DNA of 64,000 bases from Gammaproteobacteria bacterium (GCA_030746435.1 JASLMV010000013.1:23640-87639), one strand, 5' to 3'. Shown: positions 26,058 through 35,967, counted from the first letter of the stretch. Translations and numbers: made by a program. Notes: a model not told the origin generated them from the sequence alone.

Positions 26058-26282
26058 ATGAGCAGATTTTTCAGACGTCGCCGGTACTGCCGGTTCACCG
26101 CAGAGGGTGTCAAGGAGATCGACTACAAGGACCTCGACACTTTACGCAACTACATAACCGAAACCGGCAAGATTGTCCCCAGCCGCATTACGGGGACGAA
26201 ATCGCACTACCAGCGGCAGCTTGCAACCGCGGTAAAGCGCGCCCGGTTCCTCGCGTTGCTGCCCTACACCGACAAGCACTAG
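26058..26282 (+). CDS. rpsR: 30S ribosomal protein S18
   Basis: 74 residues, full length, with [40 protein letters not shown] and the basic end [21 protein letters not shown]18 binds S6 and contacts the mRNA exit region of the small subunit. A ribosome-binding AGAG stretch lies upstream. Only 40 bases separate it from rpsF. Confidence 0.98.
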   Translation: MSRFFRRRRYCRFTAEGVKEIDYKDLDTLRNYITETGKIVPSRITGTKSHYQRQLATAVKRARFLALLPYTDKH

Positions 26283-26314
26283 ATGTCGGTACGTCTGGTC
26301 TTGTTGCCAGATTA

Positions 26315-27208
26315 ATGGATCAGTTGGGAATCGTGGCCAGGTTTGCAACATGGTTGGCCGCTAATCGTCTCCGCAGGGTTGTCTTCATCGCTGCATTCTT
26401 CCCGATTATCGGCCTGGGGCTGCTGAGCGCGGCGACCGTGGTTATGGATGCCCAACTGCGGGGGCCTCGCGATACCGCGCAGGATTGCCTGATGGCCCTG
26501 GCGATACTGGCGGGGATTGCCCTGCTGACAGGTTCGGATGTGATGTTACTGGGGGTCAGTGCGGCGCTGAGCTGGTTGCTTTGGTTGCTGCTTGGTAGCC
26601 TCGCGGGCCGCGCCGGCTCGCTGACGCTTGCCGTACAGGCGGCAGTGCTGCTGGCGCTCGTGGGGATGGCCGTGTTTATAGGACTGGTCGATGACCCGGT
26701 CGCTTACTGGTCGGAAATGCTGGAGACTGCGTACGCGAACTTTGCCGAGCAGGGTTTCGACGTGTCGGGTGAAGTAGACGTTGCTGCCCAGGCGGCGCTG
26801 ATGAGCGGGGTAGTCGTTGCCGGGAGCCTGACCAGCTCGATTGTTGCCCTGTTGCTGGGCAGCTCGTGGGCCAGCGCCGTGCAGGGTGGAAGCTACGGCG
26901 AGCAGTTTCGATCGCTGCGGCTGGGCTACTTTATTGGCGGACTGGCGGCGCTCGCAGGTCTGGCCAGCATATTTGGTCTGCAACTGTCGGGGCTGCTGTT
27001 GGTATTTGGTGCAGCCTTCATGTTTCAGGGTATGGCGGTTACGGCCTGGTGGAGTCACAGGCGTAATTGGCCGCGGGGCTGGTGGGTTGGTCTGTGTATA
27101 CTGCCGGCCCTGCTGGTGGATTTGGCTGTAGTGATAGGCGTCTTGTTTGCCGCCATTGGTTTTATCGATAACTGGTATGGCCTGCGCCGGTCCTTTGACC
27201 GAACTTAG
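26315..27208 (+). CDS. DUF2232-like integral membrane protein
   Basis: 297 residues, mostly hydrophobic, with eight or so likely membrane helices (for example FIAAFFPIIGLGLLSAATVV, ALSWLLWLLLGSLAG, LAALAGLASIFGLQLSGLLL, LVDLAVVIGVLFAAIGFI). A membrane protein occupies this place between rpsR and rplI in pseudomonads and many other gammaproteobacteria (DUF2232). Its function is unknown; the linkage to ribosomal genes is conserved but unexplained. It starts 32 bases after rpsR. Confidence 0.75.
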   Translation: MDQLGIVARFATWLAANRLRRVVFIAAFFPIIGLGLLSAATVVMDAQLRGPRDTAQDCLMALAILAGIALLTGSDVMLLGVSAALSWLLWLLLGSLAGRAGSLTLAVQAAVLLALVGMAVFIGLVDDPVAYWSEMLETAYANFAEQGFDVSGEVDVAAQAALMSGVVVAGSLTSSIVALLLGSSWASAVQGGSYGEQFRSLRLGYFIGGLAALAGLASIFGLQLSGLLLVFGAAFMFQGMAVTAWWSHRRNWPRGWWVGLCILPALLVDLAVVIGVLFAAIGFIDNWYGLRRSFDRT

Positions 27209-27278
27209 ACCAAGTCTGCATATGGCCATTGTGGTTTAATTGAAGACGCCGGTACCGGCCGGCAGAAGGAGAACAAGA

Positions 27279-27830
27279 ATGGAAGTGATACTGCTCGAAA
27301 AGGTGGAAAACCTGGGCAATATCGGCGATCAGGTTCGCGTGAAATCAGGCTACGGTCGCAATTTTTTATTGCCCCAGGGCAAGGCGACGCTTGCCACACC
27401 TGAGAACGTCGCTATTTTTGAGGCACGGCGTGCCGAGTTGGAAGCCAAGGAAGCCGGGGAAATGGCTGCGGCCCAGGCGCGTGCCGACAAGCTCGAAAAC
27501 ATGGAACTGTCCATCACGGCGAAAGTCGGCGTGGAGGGCAAATTGTTCGGTTCGCTCGGTACGATCGATATCGCGGAAGCCTGTAGCGAGGCGGGTGTTG
27601 AGGTTCAGCGTAGCGAAGTGCGACTGCCCGATGGCCCGTTAAAATTGGTTGGTCGGCATGAAGTTGAGATCCATCTCCACAGCGAACTCAATGTCACGAT
27701 CAAGGTCAATGTAGTAGGTGACGATGCGGATGCCGAACTGATCCAGGAACTGGTTGGCGAAGAGCAGGAAGAGCAGGCAGACGAAACAACTGACGCCGCT
27801 GCGGACAAGCCGTCGGAAGATACTGAATAA
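27279..27830 (+). CDS. rplI: 50S ribosomal protein L9
   Basis: 183 residues. The N-terminal domain is canonical ([36 protein letters not shown]), followed by the long connecting helix and the C-terminal RNA-binding domain. E. coli L9 has 149 residues; here about 35 extra residues form an acidic tail ([12 protein letters not shown]). The ATG at 27279 has AGAAGGAG upstream; the longer frame upstream is not used. L9 binds 23S rRNA domain V near the L1 stalk. Confidence 0.97.
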   Translation: MEVILLEKVENLGNIGDQVRVKSGYGRNFLLPQGKATLATPENVAIFEARRAELEAKEAGEMAAAQARADKLENMELSITAKVGVEGKLFGSLGTIDIAEACSEAGVEVQRSEVRLPDGPLKLVGRHEVEIHLHSELNVTIKVNVVGDDADAELIQELVGEEQEEQADETTDAAADKPSEDTE

Positions 27831-27840
27831 GGACATTTTT

Positions 27841-29247
27841 ATGGCGCAACCGGTCAGGCATTCGGACCATGGCATGTCTTTAACCGAACAGGTCAACACA
27901 CCGCCTGCTTCGGTTGAAGCCGAGCAGGCCCTGCTGGGTGGCCTGATGCTCGATAACCATTCGTGGGACAAGATCGCCGGCCGCGTTTCCGAAAGTGACT
28001 TTTACCGTTCCGACCACCGGCTGATTTTCCTTGCCATCAAAAAACTCGCAGAACGCGACAGTCCGCGTGATGCTGTAACCCTGTCCGAATTTCTCGAAGG
28101 CCGTGATGAACTGGCCGATGCTGGTGGCCTCGGTTACCTCGGGGCGCTCGTCAAGGACACGCCCAGTGCCGCAAATATTGCCGCGTATGCAGATATCGTC
28201 AGGGAGCGGGCGCTGTTGCGCGAATTAATCGAGGCAGGCAACGATATTGCGGCCAGTGCATTCCGGCCCGAGGGACGCCCCGCCAAGGAAGTGGTGGATG
28301 CAGCCGAGCGGCGGGTATTCGAAATTGCCGAGAAGGGCACGCGTGGCAAGCAGGATTTCAAATCCCTGAAAGAATTCTGTAAGGACCTCGTAGACGAACT
28401 GGACCGTCGCCACAGCGAGGGTAAGGAAATTACCGGGCTTTCGACGGGCTACAAGCGCTTCGACGAGCTCACCCAGGGGCTGCAGAAGGGCGACCTTGTC
28501 ATACTCGCCGGCCGGCCATCCATGGGTAAGACTACACTCGCATTGAATATCGCGGAGTATGCCGCCTTCAATCCCACCGAGCCCGTGCCCGTTGCCGTTT
28601 TCAGTATGGAAATGGGCGCGGAACAACTCGCGCTCAGGTTCGTGTCGTCGCTGGGTCAGGTCAGCCAAGGCCACCTGCGTAATGGTCGCTTTACCGATGC
28701 CGACTGGCCGAAGATAACCAGTGCCATTCAGCAGATGTCGGAAGCGCCTCTGTATATTGACGATACACCGGCGCTCACTCCCGGTGACGTACGCGCCCGT
28801 GCCCGGCGCCTGAAACGCCAGCATGACATCGGGCTGATCGTAATTGACTACCTGCAGCTCATGAATTCCGGCGGTGGTACCGAAAATCGAGCGACCGAGA
28901 TATCGGAAATATCGCGGAACCTTAAAGCGCTGGCCCGAGAGCTGGAAATCCCCGTTATCGTACTGTCGCAGTTGAACCGGAGTGTCGAGCAACGCCCGGA
29001 TAAGCGTCCCGTCATGTCCGATTTGCGCGAGTCGGGCGCAATCGAGCAGGACGCCGACCTCATCACCTTCATATACCGCGACGAGGTCTATCATGACGAC
29101 TCTTCGAAAAAAGGTCAGGCCGATATCATTGTTGCCAAACACCGTAATGGTGAAATCGGCGATTTCTCACTGACTTTCCGTGGGCGCTTTTCGCGTTTCG
29201 AAAACTATGTGCCCGAATTTGAGTTGCCCCCCGAAGGTGGGTTTTAG
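27841..29247 (+). CDS. dnaB: Replicative DNA helicase DnaB
   Basis: 468 residues, the normal length. The N-terminal helical domain (VEAEQALLGGLMLD) is followed by the RecA-like ATPase with Walker A GRPSMGKTTLALN, Walker B LIVIDYLQLM, and SQLNRSVEQRPDKRPVMSDLRESGAIEQDAD. It unwinds DNA at the replication fork as a hexamer. AAGGA precedes ATG 27841, 10 bases after the rplI stop; upstream in-frame starts lie inside rplI. No intein is present. Confidence 0.97.
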   Translation: MAQPVRHSDHGMSLTEQVNTPPASVEAEQALLGGLMLDNHSWDKIAGRVSESDFYRSDHRLIFLAIKKLAERDSPRDAVTLSEFLEGRDELADAGGLGYLGALVKDTPSAANIAAYADIVRERALLRELIEAGNDIAASAFRPEGRPAKEVVDAAERRVFEIAEKGTRGKQDFKSLKEFCKDLVDELDRRHSEGKEITGLSTGYKRFDELTQGLQKGDLVILAGRPSMGKTTLALNIAEYAAFNPTEPVPVAVFSMEMGAEQLALRFVSSLGQVSQGHLRNGRFTDADWPKITSAIQQMSEAPLYIDDTPALTPGDVRARARRLKRQHDIGLIVIDYLQLMNSGGGTENRATEISEISRNLKALARELEIPVIVLSQLNRSVEQRPDKRPVMSDLRESGAIEQDADLITFIYRDEVYHDDSSKKGQADIIVAKHRNGEIGDFSLTFRGRFSRFENYVPEFELPPEGGF

Positions 29248-30398
29248 TGACCGAAACAGCGGTCGCGATCATCAGGCCGGAGGCCTTAGCCCACAACCTG
29301 CAGCGCTTGCGTAGCGCTACAGCGGGCTGCCGCATCATGGCCGTGATCAAGGCAAACGGCTATGGCCACGGGCTGGAACGCACAGCAAGGCTGCTCGATG
29401 ACGTGGATGCACTGGCCGTTGCTCGGGTGTGCGAAGGCATACGCCTGCGCGAAGCGGGGATCCGCAAACGTATCGTTGTGCTGGAGGGGTGCAGCGAGGC
29501 AGAAGAATTAAGTGCTGCTATTGCGCATCAGTTCGAGATTGTGGTTCACGATCAGTCACATTTTGCGCTTCTGGATGCAGCTATCGAGCAGAACATGCTC
29601 GACATCTGGATAAAAATCGATACTGGTATGGGGCGCCTGGGTTTTGATCCCGCCGACCTGGCTGATGTGCGCAAGCGTATCGAAGGTATTTCCTGCGTGC
29701 GGCCCTTGCCGCGCGTGATGACCCACCTGGCTTCAGCCGATGATCCGGATAACCCGCTAACGCTTGAGCAGGTGCGCCGTTTCGGCGAAGCAATCGGGCG
29801 CTTTACCGGCGATATCAGTATCGCGAATTCGGCGGGGGCACTGCTCTGGCCACAGACACTGGAGCCCTCGTTGTCACTGGACTACAAAGGTGAAAACTGG
29901 GTGCGGCCGGGGCTTGCCCTGTTCGGTGCGTCACCGGTAACCGGTAAGAGTGCGCGCGAGATGGGGCTTGAGTCCGTCATGAGTTTTGAGTCACGGTTGA
30001 TTGCAGTAAAAACGGTTAAGCGCGGTACCGGTGTGGGTTACGGTAGTGTGTGGCGCGCGCGACGCGACACGGTGGTTGGGGTTGCGGCGGTCGGTTACGG
30101 GGATGGTTATCCGCGGCACCTGCAGTCCGGCACACCCGTGCTGGTCAACGACCGCAGGGTCGCGCTGATCGGCCGCGTATCCATGGATATGATCAATGTC
30201 GACCTGACCGATGTCCCCGTTGCCTCGGTCGGTGACCCGGTCGTGCTCTGGGGCCACCATTTACCGATCGAGGAGATTGCGGCTCGGGCCGGTACAATCC
30301 CTTATGAACTCATGTGCGGGCTGAGCCAGCGCGTGGCGCACCGGTTGGAATCTGTCGATTCAGCAGGTTCGGAAGAACAGTCGCTGGACGTCAGGTAG
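29247..30398 (+). CDS. alr: Alanine racemase
   Basis: 383 residues. The PLP-binding lysine is in VIKANGYGHG near the N-terminus; SIANSAGALLWP, VRPGLALFGASP, the catalytic Tyr region GVGYGSVWRARRDT, GYGDGYPRHL and SMDMINVDLTD complete the family motifs. It makes D-alanine for peptidoglycan. The GTG start shares one base with the dnaB stop (TAGTG). The 3' end overlaps the convergent FHA gene by eight bases. Confidence 0.96.
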   Translation: MTETAVAIIRPEALAHNLQRLRSATAGCRIMAVIKANGYGHGLERTARLLDDVDALAVARVCEGIRLREAGIRKRIVVLEGCSEAEELSAAIAHQFEIVVHDQSHFALLDAAIEQNMLDIWIKIDTGMGRLGFDPADLADVRKRIEGISCVRPLPRVMTHLASADDPDNPLTLEQVRRFGEAIGRFTGDISIANSAGALLWPQTLEPSLSLDYKGENWVRPGLALFGASPVTGKSAREMGLESVMSFESRLIAVKTVKRGTGVGYGSVWRARRDTVVGVAAVGYGDGYPRHLQSGTPVLVNDRRVALIGRVSMDMINVDLTDVPVASVGDPVVLWGHHLPIEEIAARAGTIPYELMCGLSQRVAHRLESVDSAGSEEQSLDVR

Positions 30399-31164
30399 CG
30401 AAGAACCCCATTTTGATGCCGATCAGCTCGATGACATCGTTGTCACTGAGCTTCACCGCCTGTTCGCCGAGTCCGGTGCCATTGACCTTCGGCGGGTCCT
30501 CTGGTTTTTTGTTCTCGACGAGGACGATGTAATAGCCTTCGCTGCGCTTGGTGATCGCGATGACCTGTACGCCGGGGCTGCCGAGCGTGGTCAGCGCTTT
30601 GTTGAGTTCGACCTCACGCCCGGCAAACTTGCCGTTCAGTACCTGCACCTTCGCATTTGGCACCGGCCGGTAACCGACCTGGGTGCGGTTGTTCGAGGAT
30701 GGTGCACGGCTGGTAATGGACGGCGCCTGCGTCGTCTCGCCGGTGTGGACAGCAGCCCCCGCAGCGGGCGCTTCGGCCGCGGCGGCAGACTCCATCGCAG
30801 CCTGCTGCACGGCTTCCTGTGAGCTGTCGATGATCATCGTGCGGGCGAATTCGTCGTCCTGTTCCTCTTCTTCGGCGACAGTTTCCACAAAGCGGAGCTG
30901 GTGGTGCCCGATCGTGACTACGTCACCGTGTTGCAGGGCATGCTTCTTGATCAGCTTGCCGTTCACGTACGTCCCGTTGGTGCTGCTTAAATCCTCGAGG
31001 AAAGAATCGTTGAGAATGTTGATGATCAGTGAGTGGTGACCGCTGACCGCGGGATTATCTATACGCACATCGTTATCGGGCAGGCGTCCGATCGTGTAGC
31101 GTTCCTTGGTCATGTTGAATTCGGCCAGAACCTGACCCCCAAGGCTTAGTATCAATCGTGCCAT
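30391..31164 (-). CDS. FHA-domain protein
   Basis: 257 residues. An N-terminal FHA domain (about 1-95) has the phosphothreonine-binding motifs GRLPDNDVRIDNPAVSGHH and STNGTYVNG. A low-complexity Ala/Glu linker follows, including a TMIID stretch that might be phosphorylated. The C-terminal 90 residues resemble a second, degenerate FHA-like sandwich (NGKFAGREVELNKAL, then KVNGTGLGEQAVKLSDNDVIEL). It is the last gene of the kinase/phosphatase/FHA unit (seven-base gap) and probably a substrate or reader of the kinase. It overlaps alr tail to tail by eight bases. Confidence 0.85.
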   Translation of the reverse strand: MARLILSLGGQVLAEFNMTKERYTIGRLPDNDVRIDNPAVSGHHSLIINILNDSFLEDLSSTNGTYVNGKLIKKHALQHGDVVTIGHHQLRFVETVAEEEEQDDEFARTMIIDSSQEAVQQAAMESAAAAEAPAAGAAVHTGETTQAPSITSRAPSSNNRTQVGYRPVPNAKVQVLNGKFAGREVELNKALTTLGSPGVQVIAITKRSEGYYIVLVENKKPEDPPKVNGTGLGEQAVKLSDNDVIELIGIKMGFFAT

Positions 31165-31171
31165 GCGCGAC

Positions 31172-32008
31172 CTACCTCATACCTAAAAGCTTCTTGAGTT
31201 TGCTCAGCAGGCTGACTTTGGCCGGAAAGGCTTCCAGCGCCCGCGCGAGTATTACCGACACGTTATCCTTTCCACCGTGGTCATTGCTGAGCTGAATGAG
31301 TTGCTGACCTACCGTTTCAAGGTTAGCACTAAAAGTGCTGATAGTTAAGTGAATGTCTTCATCGTCGACCATGTCCTGAAGACCGTCCGAACACAGCAGG
31401 AATACGTCCTCCGGCTCCACCGGGATCTCCTGAAGCTCAACCTGTACAGCTGCTTCGACGCCAAGAGCCCGGGTCACGTAGTTACGGTTAGTGGAGCGTT
31501 CAGCCTCCTCGCGGGAGTAAAAGCCCCTGTCTACCAGTTCCTGGAGCAGGGAATGGTCCATCGTAATTTGCTCCAGCCGGTTTTTGCGCATGCGGTACAG
31601 GCGTGAATCCCCGACGTGCGCAATCGACATGCGGTTGTCGTAGAAAAGACACGCTACGATAGTGGTGCCCATGCCTTCGCAGCTGGCCTGGCTCTGTGCG
31701 GTCTGATGGATGATTTTGTTGGCACGTGAAATCGCATCCCGTAAAACAATAGTTTGCCTCATCATGCCGGTGTCTGCCTCGAGCGACGCCCGGTCTTCAC
31801 GCAGGCAGGCTTCGGTGGCCAGCTCGATGACTGTTTTTACGGCGATGCTGCTTGCAACTTCACCCGCGTTGTAACCGCCCATGCCGTCGGCGAGCACGTA
31901 CAGGCCCGCATCAAGGTTACTCCCGATAGCGTCTTCGTTGTGGTCCCGCACCTTGCCGGTGTCGGAAAGTTCCACAGAGTAAAATTTTGATTTCAGACTC
32001 GTCGGCAT
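31172..32008 (-). CDS. PP2C-family serine/threonine phosphatase
   Basis: 278 residues with the PPM motifs: SDTGKVRDHNEDAIG, YVLADGMGGYNAGEVAS, GTTIVACLF, AHVGDSRLYRM, LLCSDGLQDMV and NDHGGKDNVSVIL, including the metal-binding aspartates. It would dephosphorylate targets of the neighbouring kinase. ATG 32008 follows the kinase stop by two bases. An alternative longer start would overlap the kinase end. Confidence 0.92.
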   Translation of the reverse strand: MPTSLKSKFYSVELSDTGKVRDHNEDAIGSNLDAGLYVLADGMGGYNAGEVASSIAVKTVIELATEACLREDRASLEADTGMMRQTIVLRDAISRANKIIHQTAQSQASCEGMGTTIVACLFYDNRMSIAHVGDSRLYRMRKNRLEQITMDHSLLQELVDRGFYSREEAERSTNRNYVTRALGVEAAVQVELQEIPVEPEDVFLLCSDGLQDMVDDEDIHLTISTFSANLETVGQQLIQLSNDHGGKDNVSVILARALEAFPAKVSLLSKLKKLLGMR

Positions 32009-32010
32009 AA

Positions 32011-34491
32011 CTAGTCCAAAAAGTTTTTGGCGCACTCGCGCAACGCGACCGCCATCTCATGTCCCGTTGCGAACCGGTCTTCGGGGGCCTTGGCCAGGGC
32101 TTTGTTGAGAATGGTGTCCACACATTCCGGCACGTCCTTGCGTACCTGGCAGACTGGAATGTGGTCCTCATTAACAATTTTGTCCATCAGTTTCGGGATG
32201 GAATCGGCTCTGAACGGCGCGTTGCCGGTCAGCAACTGGTAAATGGTTACACCCAGTGAGTACAGGTCAGTCTGGCCGGTTATAGCAGCTGCCGAAAGCT
32301 GCTCGGGCGACATAAATGACGGCGTTCCCAGGATTACGCCTGTCTTGGTGCGGCTGTTATCGGTTAATCGTGCGATTCCGAAGTCTGTCAGTTTCAGGGT
32401 GTCGGTCCCCGCATGATAAAGCACGTTGGCCGGTTTAATATCGCGGTGTACGACCTTCTGGTTGTGTGCATAGTGCAGTGCGTCTGCGGCACGGGCGCCA
32501 AGTTCAAGCACCCGTTTGGCGGGCAGGAGGTTGTCAGGCTGAGCGCGCTCTAAAAGGGATTCGCCTTCAAAAAACTCCATTGCAAGGTAAGACATGTCGT
32601 CATCTTCGCCGGCATCGTAAATTGTGATGATATTGGGATGGTTCAGCCGACCTGCGGATTCCGCTTCGCGCCGGAACTGCAGGCGGGCATTCTCCAGAGC
32701 GTCCTCGTCGAATTCACGAGCCAGTGCTACGGCCTTAATGGCTACCTTGCGATTGATTGCCGGATCCTGGCCAAGATAAACGGTGGCCATCGCGCCACGA
32801 CCTATAACCCGGTCGATTTCGTAACGGCCCAGCTTGCGCCGGTCAAGTGTCCCGGACGTGGCCGGGGTCTTGCGACGTTTCGGCTTCCGCTGACGGGCTC
32901 CCGACAGTTTCTCGAGGAGCTGTTGCACGTCTTTGTAGTTAGAGTCCAGCCTGTTGATATGCATGAGGACCTGTTCGGCACGGGCAAATTCCCTGGCCCG
33001 ACCATGCATCTGTGCGATCTTGTAAAGCCTTCCCTTGGTTTGATCCGTTGGCGCCTGCTGGCGAAGTACGGAGAACTCCAGGTCAAGCTGGCTTTCCTTT
33101 TTCGTAGTGACAGCCCTGACCGGACGTAAGGGTTGTTTTACCGCCCGCTGTTGGCGGATTGTCGCCATATTCCAGATATGCATGGTCCAGACCGCGACCG
33201 CTGCAAAGACACCGGCCGAAGCAAATTGCACCCAGATACCCTCGGATACCAGGAACCATGCTTCGATCATGAGCAGCAGCGTTGCAAGTACCAGGCCGGT
33301 TAATGCTGCGCCGATGGTCGGCATATTGGGCATCCATAACAGGATCAGGAACCAGATAGCCAGCAAGGTACCGATTTCGAAATTGGACAGCCATTCAGGC
33401 CGAAGCAGGAAGTCGGACTCGATCAGGTTTGAAAGGCTGGTTGCCGTGACCTCGAGCGGGGACATATTTGCATTGACAGGTGTTGCCAGCCCCGGCATCG
33501 ACGCCACATCCGATTCGCCGATAAGCACGATACGGTCGCGAAAAATTGCTTGGTCGACCTGACCCGAATGAACCGAGCTAAGCGTTACTTTCTGAAACGC
33601 AGGATCTTCCAGAGTGCCATTATAGTAACGGTTCAGCAGCCGAAATCCGTTATCAGTGTAAGTAATTGTGTCTTGAAGGTAGACAGCGTTGGGGGCTGCA
33701 ATAATGATGCCATTATTATCACTGCTCATAGCTGATTTTGCGGCGAGGGCGAGTGACGGCAAATAAATGCCATCCGCATTAACGACCAGTTCCGCCCATC
33801 TCGTTATTCCGTCCGGATCGGGCCAGTAGTTGGTAAACCCTATTGCTCGAACTGCTTTACAGACATCCTCAGGGGGCACAGAAATGTGGCGTATACGACG
33901 ACTTTTGCGCATCGATTCTGGTTCGGTCCCTTTGAGGTTTACAGCGTGGTTTGCACAGTTTGCCGAGGAACTACCTTCGATGTTGATATTGGTAACATAC
34001 CCGGATAACAGAATATTGTCCGACTTCGCCATTTGTCCTATAAAATCATTGCGCGCGTCGTAGTTACGCTGTAACTCTTCAATTTGCCCGGCGAGTGGCA
34101 CAAACTCCCCGGACACCGATTCAACACTATTGGCTAATTTCTGCAGTTTCGCTAGCGCAAGAATCTGGCTTTCGGCTTGAGCGTCCAAAATGGTCAAGGG
34201 CTGGGTGGCAACTACGAGCTTTGCGCCATAGTCGTTAAACAGTGATGTGAGTTGGCTGAAGCGGGACCCGCTCCAGACGTCTTTGTATTGTTCCGCGCGG
34301 GAATCTAACGTAACCAGCACGATTTCATCGCTGGCCGTCTTATACTGGTAGCGCTGGAAAAAGTCGTAAACCCAGGTTTCAAGGCCGTTAATTCGGCTGA
34401 TTGTGCTAACCAATAATGCGATTAATATAAGGGCGGCAGCCGGCCACAGTCGGCTGTGCCGGAAAGAGGATTTTGAGGCTCGGGCTTTCAT
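32011..34491 (-). CDS. CHASE2-domain serine/threonine protein kinase
   Basis: About 826 residues. An N-terminal membrane helix (near WPAAALILIALLV) is followed by a large extracytoplasmic CHASE2 sensor, three more helices (FEIGTLLAIWFLILLW, then TGLVLATLLLMIEAWFLV and FASAGVFAAVAVWTM), a cytoplasmic linker and a Hanks-type kinase at the C-terminus: glycine loop GRGAMATVYLG, catalytic HRDIKPANV, DFGIARL, SPEQ activation segment. The domain order, sensor first and kinase last, is the reverse of PknB-type receptors. I use ATG 34491; an earlier in-frame start would add 22 residues. It is divergent from radA. Confidence 0.9.
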   Translation of the reverse strand: MKARASKSSFRHSRLWPAAALILIALLVSTISRINGLETWVYDFFQRYQYKTASDEIVLVTLDSRAEQYKDVWSGSRFSQLTSLFNDYGAKLVVATQPLTILDAQAESQILALAKLQKLANSVESVSGEFVPLAGQIEELQRNYDARNDFIGQMAKSDNILLSGYVTNINIEGSSSANCANHAVNLKGTEPESMRKSRRIRHISVPPEDVCKAVRAIGFTNYWPDPDGITRWAELVVNADGIYLPSLALAAKSAMSSDNNGIIIAAPNAVYLQDTITYTDNGFRLLNRYYNGTLEDPAFQKVTLSSVHSGQVDQAIFRDRIVLIGESDVASMPGLATPVNANMSPLEVTATSLSNLIESDFLLRPEWLSNFEIGTLLAIWFLILLWMPNMPTIGAALTGLVLATLLLMIEAWFLVSEGIWVQFASAGVFAAVAVWTMHIWNMATIRQQRAVKQPLRPVRAVTTKKESQLDLEFSVLRQQAPTDQTKGRLYKIAQMHGRAREFARAEQVLMHINRLDSNYKDVQQLLEKLSGARQRKPKRRKTPATSGTLDRRKLGRYEIDRVIGRGAMATVYLGQDPAINRKVAIKAVALAREFDEDALENARLQFRREAESAGRLNHPNIITIYDAGEDDDMSYLAMEFFEGESLLERAQPDNLLPAKRVLELGARAADALHYAHNQKVVHRDIKPANVLYHAGTDTLKLTDFGIARLTDNSRTKTGVILGTPSFMSPEQLSAAAITGQTDLYSLGVTIYQLLTGNAPFRADSIPKLMDKIVNEDHIPVCQVRKDVPECVDTILNKALAKAPEDRFATGHEMAVALRECAKNFLD

Positions 34492-34615
34492 TTCGACATA
34501 GTATCGGGATTGGCCGGTGTCAGGATGAGAACCAAGTGGCGTTTTTCCAGTGCCCATGCGGGCTACAGCAATTTTTTGGCCACCGGGTTGAGACCGTGAT
34601 CACATTTTTAAATCG

Positions 34616-35962
34616 ATGAGTAAAGCGACCCTTTCTTACGTCTGTAATGAGTGCGGCGGACATACCCTGAAATGGCAGGGTCAGTGCCCTGCCTGCGGTG
34701 CCTGGAATACGCTCGAAACGGCGGCACCAAGGCCGGCAAAACGGTCCGGATATGCCGGCGAAATCAAGGGCCTGAAACTTGCCGAGGTTCAGCAACCGGA
34801 AACGGAACGCATACCCACCGGGATTACTGAATTGGATCGTGTCCTGGGGGGTGGTCTCGTCAGTGGATCCGTCGTGCTTATCGGCGGTGATCCGGGCATC
34901 GGCAAATCGACCTTGCTGCTCCAGGCTGCCGGCAGGCTGCCGGCAGGCTGCCCGGTGCTGTACGTTACCGGTGAAGAATCCCTGCAACAAATTGCCATGC
35001 GCGCTCACCGGCTGGAAGTAGATACCGACAACCTGGCAGTGCTGGCGGAGACCTGCGTCGAACACCTTGTACAGGCCGCAAGTGAATCGCCTGCGAGTTG
35101 CATTGTTATCGATTCTATTCAGACCATGTACAGCGAAGACATTGCATCAGCACCGGGTTCTGTAACGCAACTGCGCGAATCAGCCGCGCAACTAGTGCGG
35201 CTGGCTAAAACCACGGGGACAACTGTTTTGCTCGTGGGCCATGTAACCAAGGAGGGCGTAATTGCAGGTCCCCGGGTTCTCGAACATATGGTCGATGCAG
35301 TTTTATATTTTGAAAGCGAATCAGACAGCCGTTTCCGGATTTTGCGGGCGGTAAAAAACCGGTTTGGCGCAGCTAACGAATTGGGTATCTTCGCGATGAC
35401 AGAAGCGGGTATGAGAGAAGTCCGTAACCCGTCGGCCATTTTTCTCTCACAGCATCCGGAGCCGGTAGCGGGCTGCGTGGTTACAGTCTCGCGCGAGGGT
35501 AGCCGGCCGTTGCTGATAGAGGTGCAGGCGTTGGCTGATCAGTCGGGAGGCGCCATGCCGCGGAGACTGGCGCTCGGCATGGACCAGAACCGGTTGTCCA
35601 TGTTGCTCGCAACACTGAACCGGCATGCAAATGTATCAGCCTATGACCACGATATTTTTGTCAACGTCGTCGGTGGTGTGCGGATTTCTGAAACGTCAGC
35701 AGACCTGGCTGCGCTCGTCGCGACGGTATCGAGTTTACGGGACCGGCCTGTTCCGGAAGGGACTGTCGTGTTTGGCGAAGTCGGCCTTGCGGGGGAAATC
35801 CGGCCGGTCGCCTACGGCGAAGAACGGCTTCGGGAGGCGGTAAAACGCGGCTTCACCCATGCAGTCGTGCCACGGTCCAACCTGCCCAAGAAACCTGTCA
35901 AGGGCATTCAGTTGACGGGGGTGGACTATCTTCGTGGCGCGCTGGAAGCGCTCGGTTTCTGA
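34616..35962 (+). CDS. radA: DNA repair protein RadA/Sms
   Basis: 448 residues. The N-terminal zinc finger has Cys10, Cys13, Cys24 and Cys27 (CNECGG and CPACGAW). The RecA-like core has Walker A GGDPGIGKST, the RadA-specific KNRFGAANELGIF motif and a Lon-like C-terminal domain (VGGVRISETSADLAALVATVSS). It promotes branch migration during recombination. It starts 125 bases from the kinase gene on the opposite strand, and ends five bases before the convergent CorC-type gene. Confidence 0.96.
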   Translation: MSKATLSYVCNECGGHTLKWQGQCPACGAWNTLETAAPRPAKRSGYAGEIKGLKLAEVQQPETERIPTGITELDRVLGGGLVSGSVVLIGGDPGIGKSTLLLQAAGRLPAGCPVLYVTGEESLQQIAMRAHRLEVDTDNLAVLAETCVEHLVQAASESPASCIVIDSIQTMYSEDIASAPGSVTQLRESAAQLVRLAKTTGTTVLLVGHVTKEGVIAGPRVLEHMVDAVLYFESESDSRFRILRAVKNRFGAANELGIFAMTEAGMREVRNPSAIFLSQHPEPVAGCVVTVSREGSRPLLIEVQALADQSGGAMPRRLALGMDQNRLSMLLATLNRHANVSAYDHDIFVNVVGGVRISETSADLAALVATVSSLRDRPVPEGTVVFGEVGLAGEIRPVAYGEERLREAVKRGFTHAVVPRSNLPKKPVKGIQLTGVDYLRGALEALGF

Positions 35963-35967
35963 CCGGG

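Noticed and set aside
27841..29247. Intein in dnaB
   Set aside because: The protein is of standard length and the Walker A region is uninterrupted.
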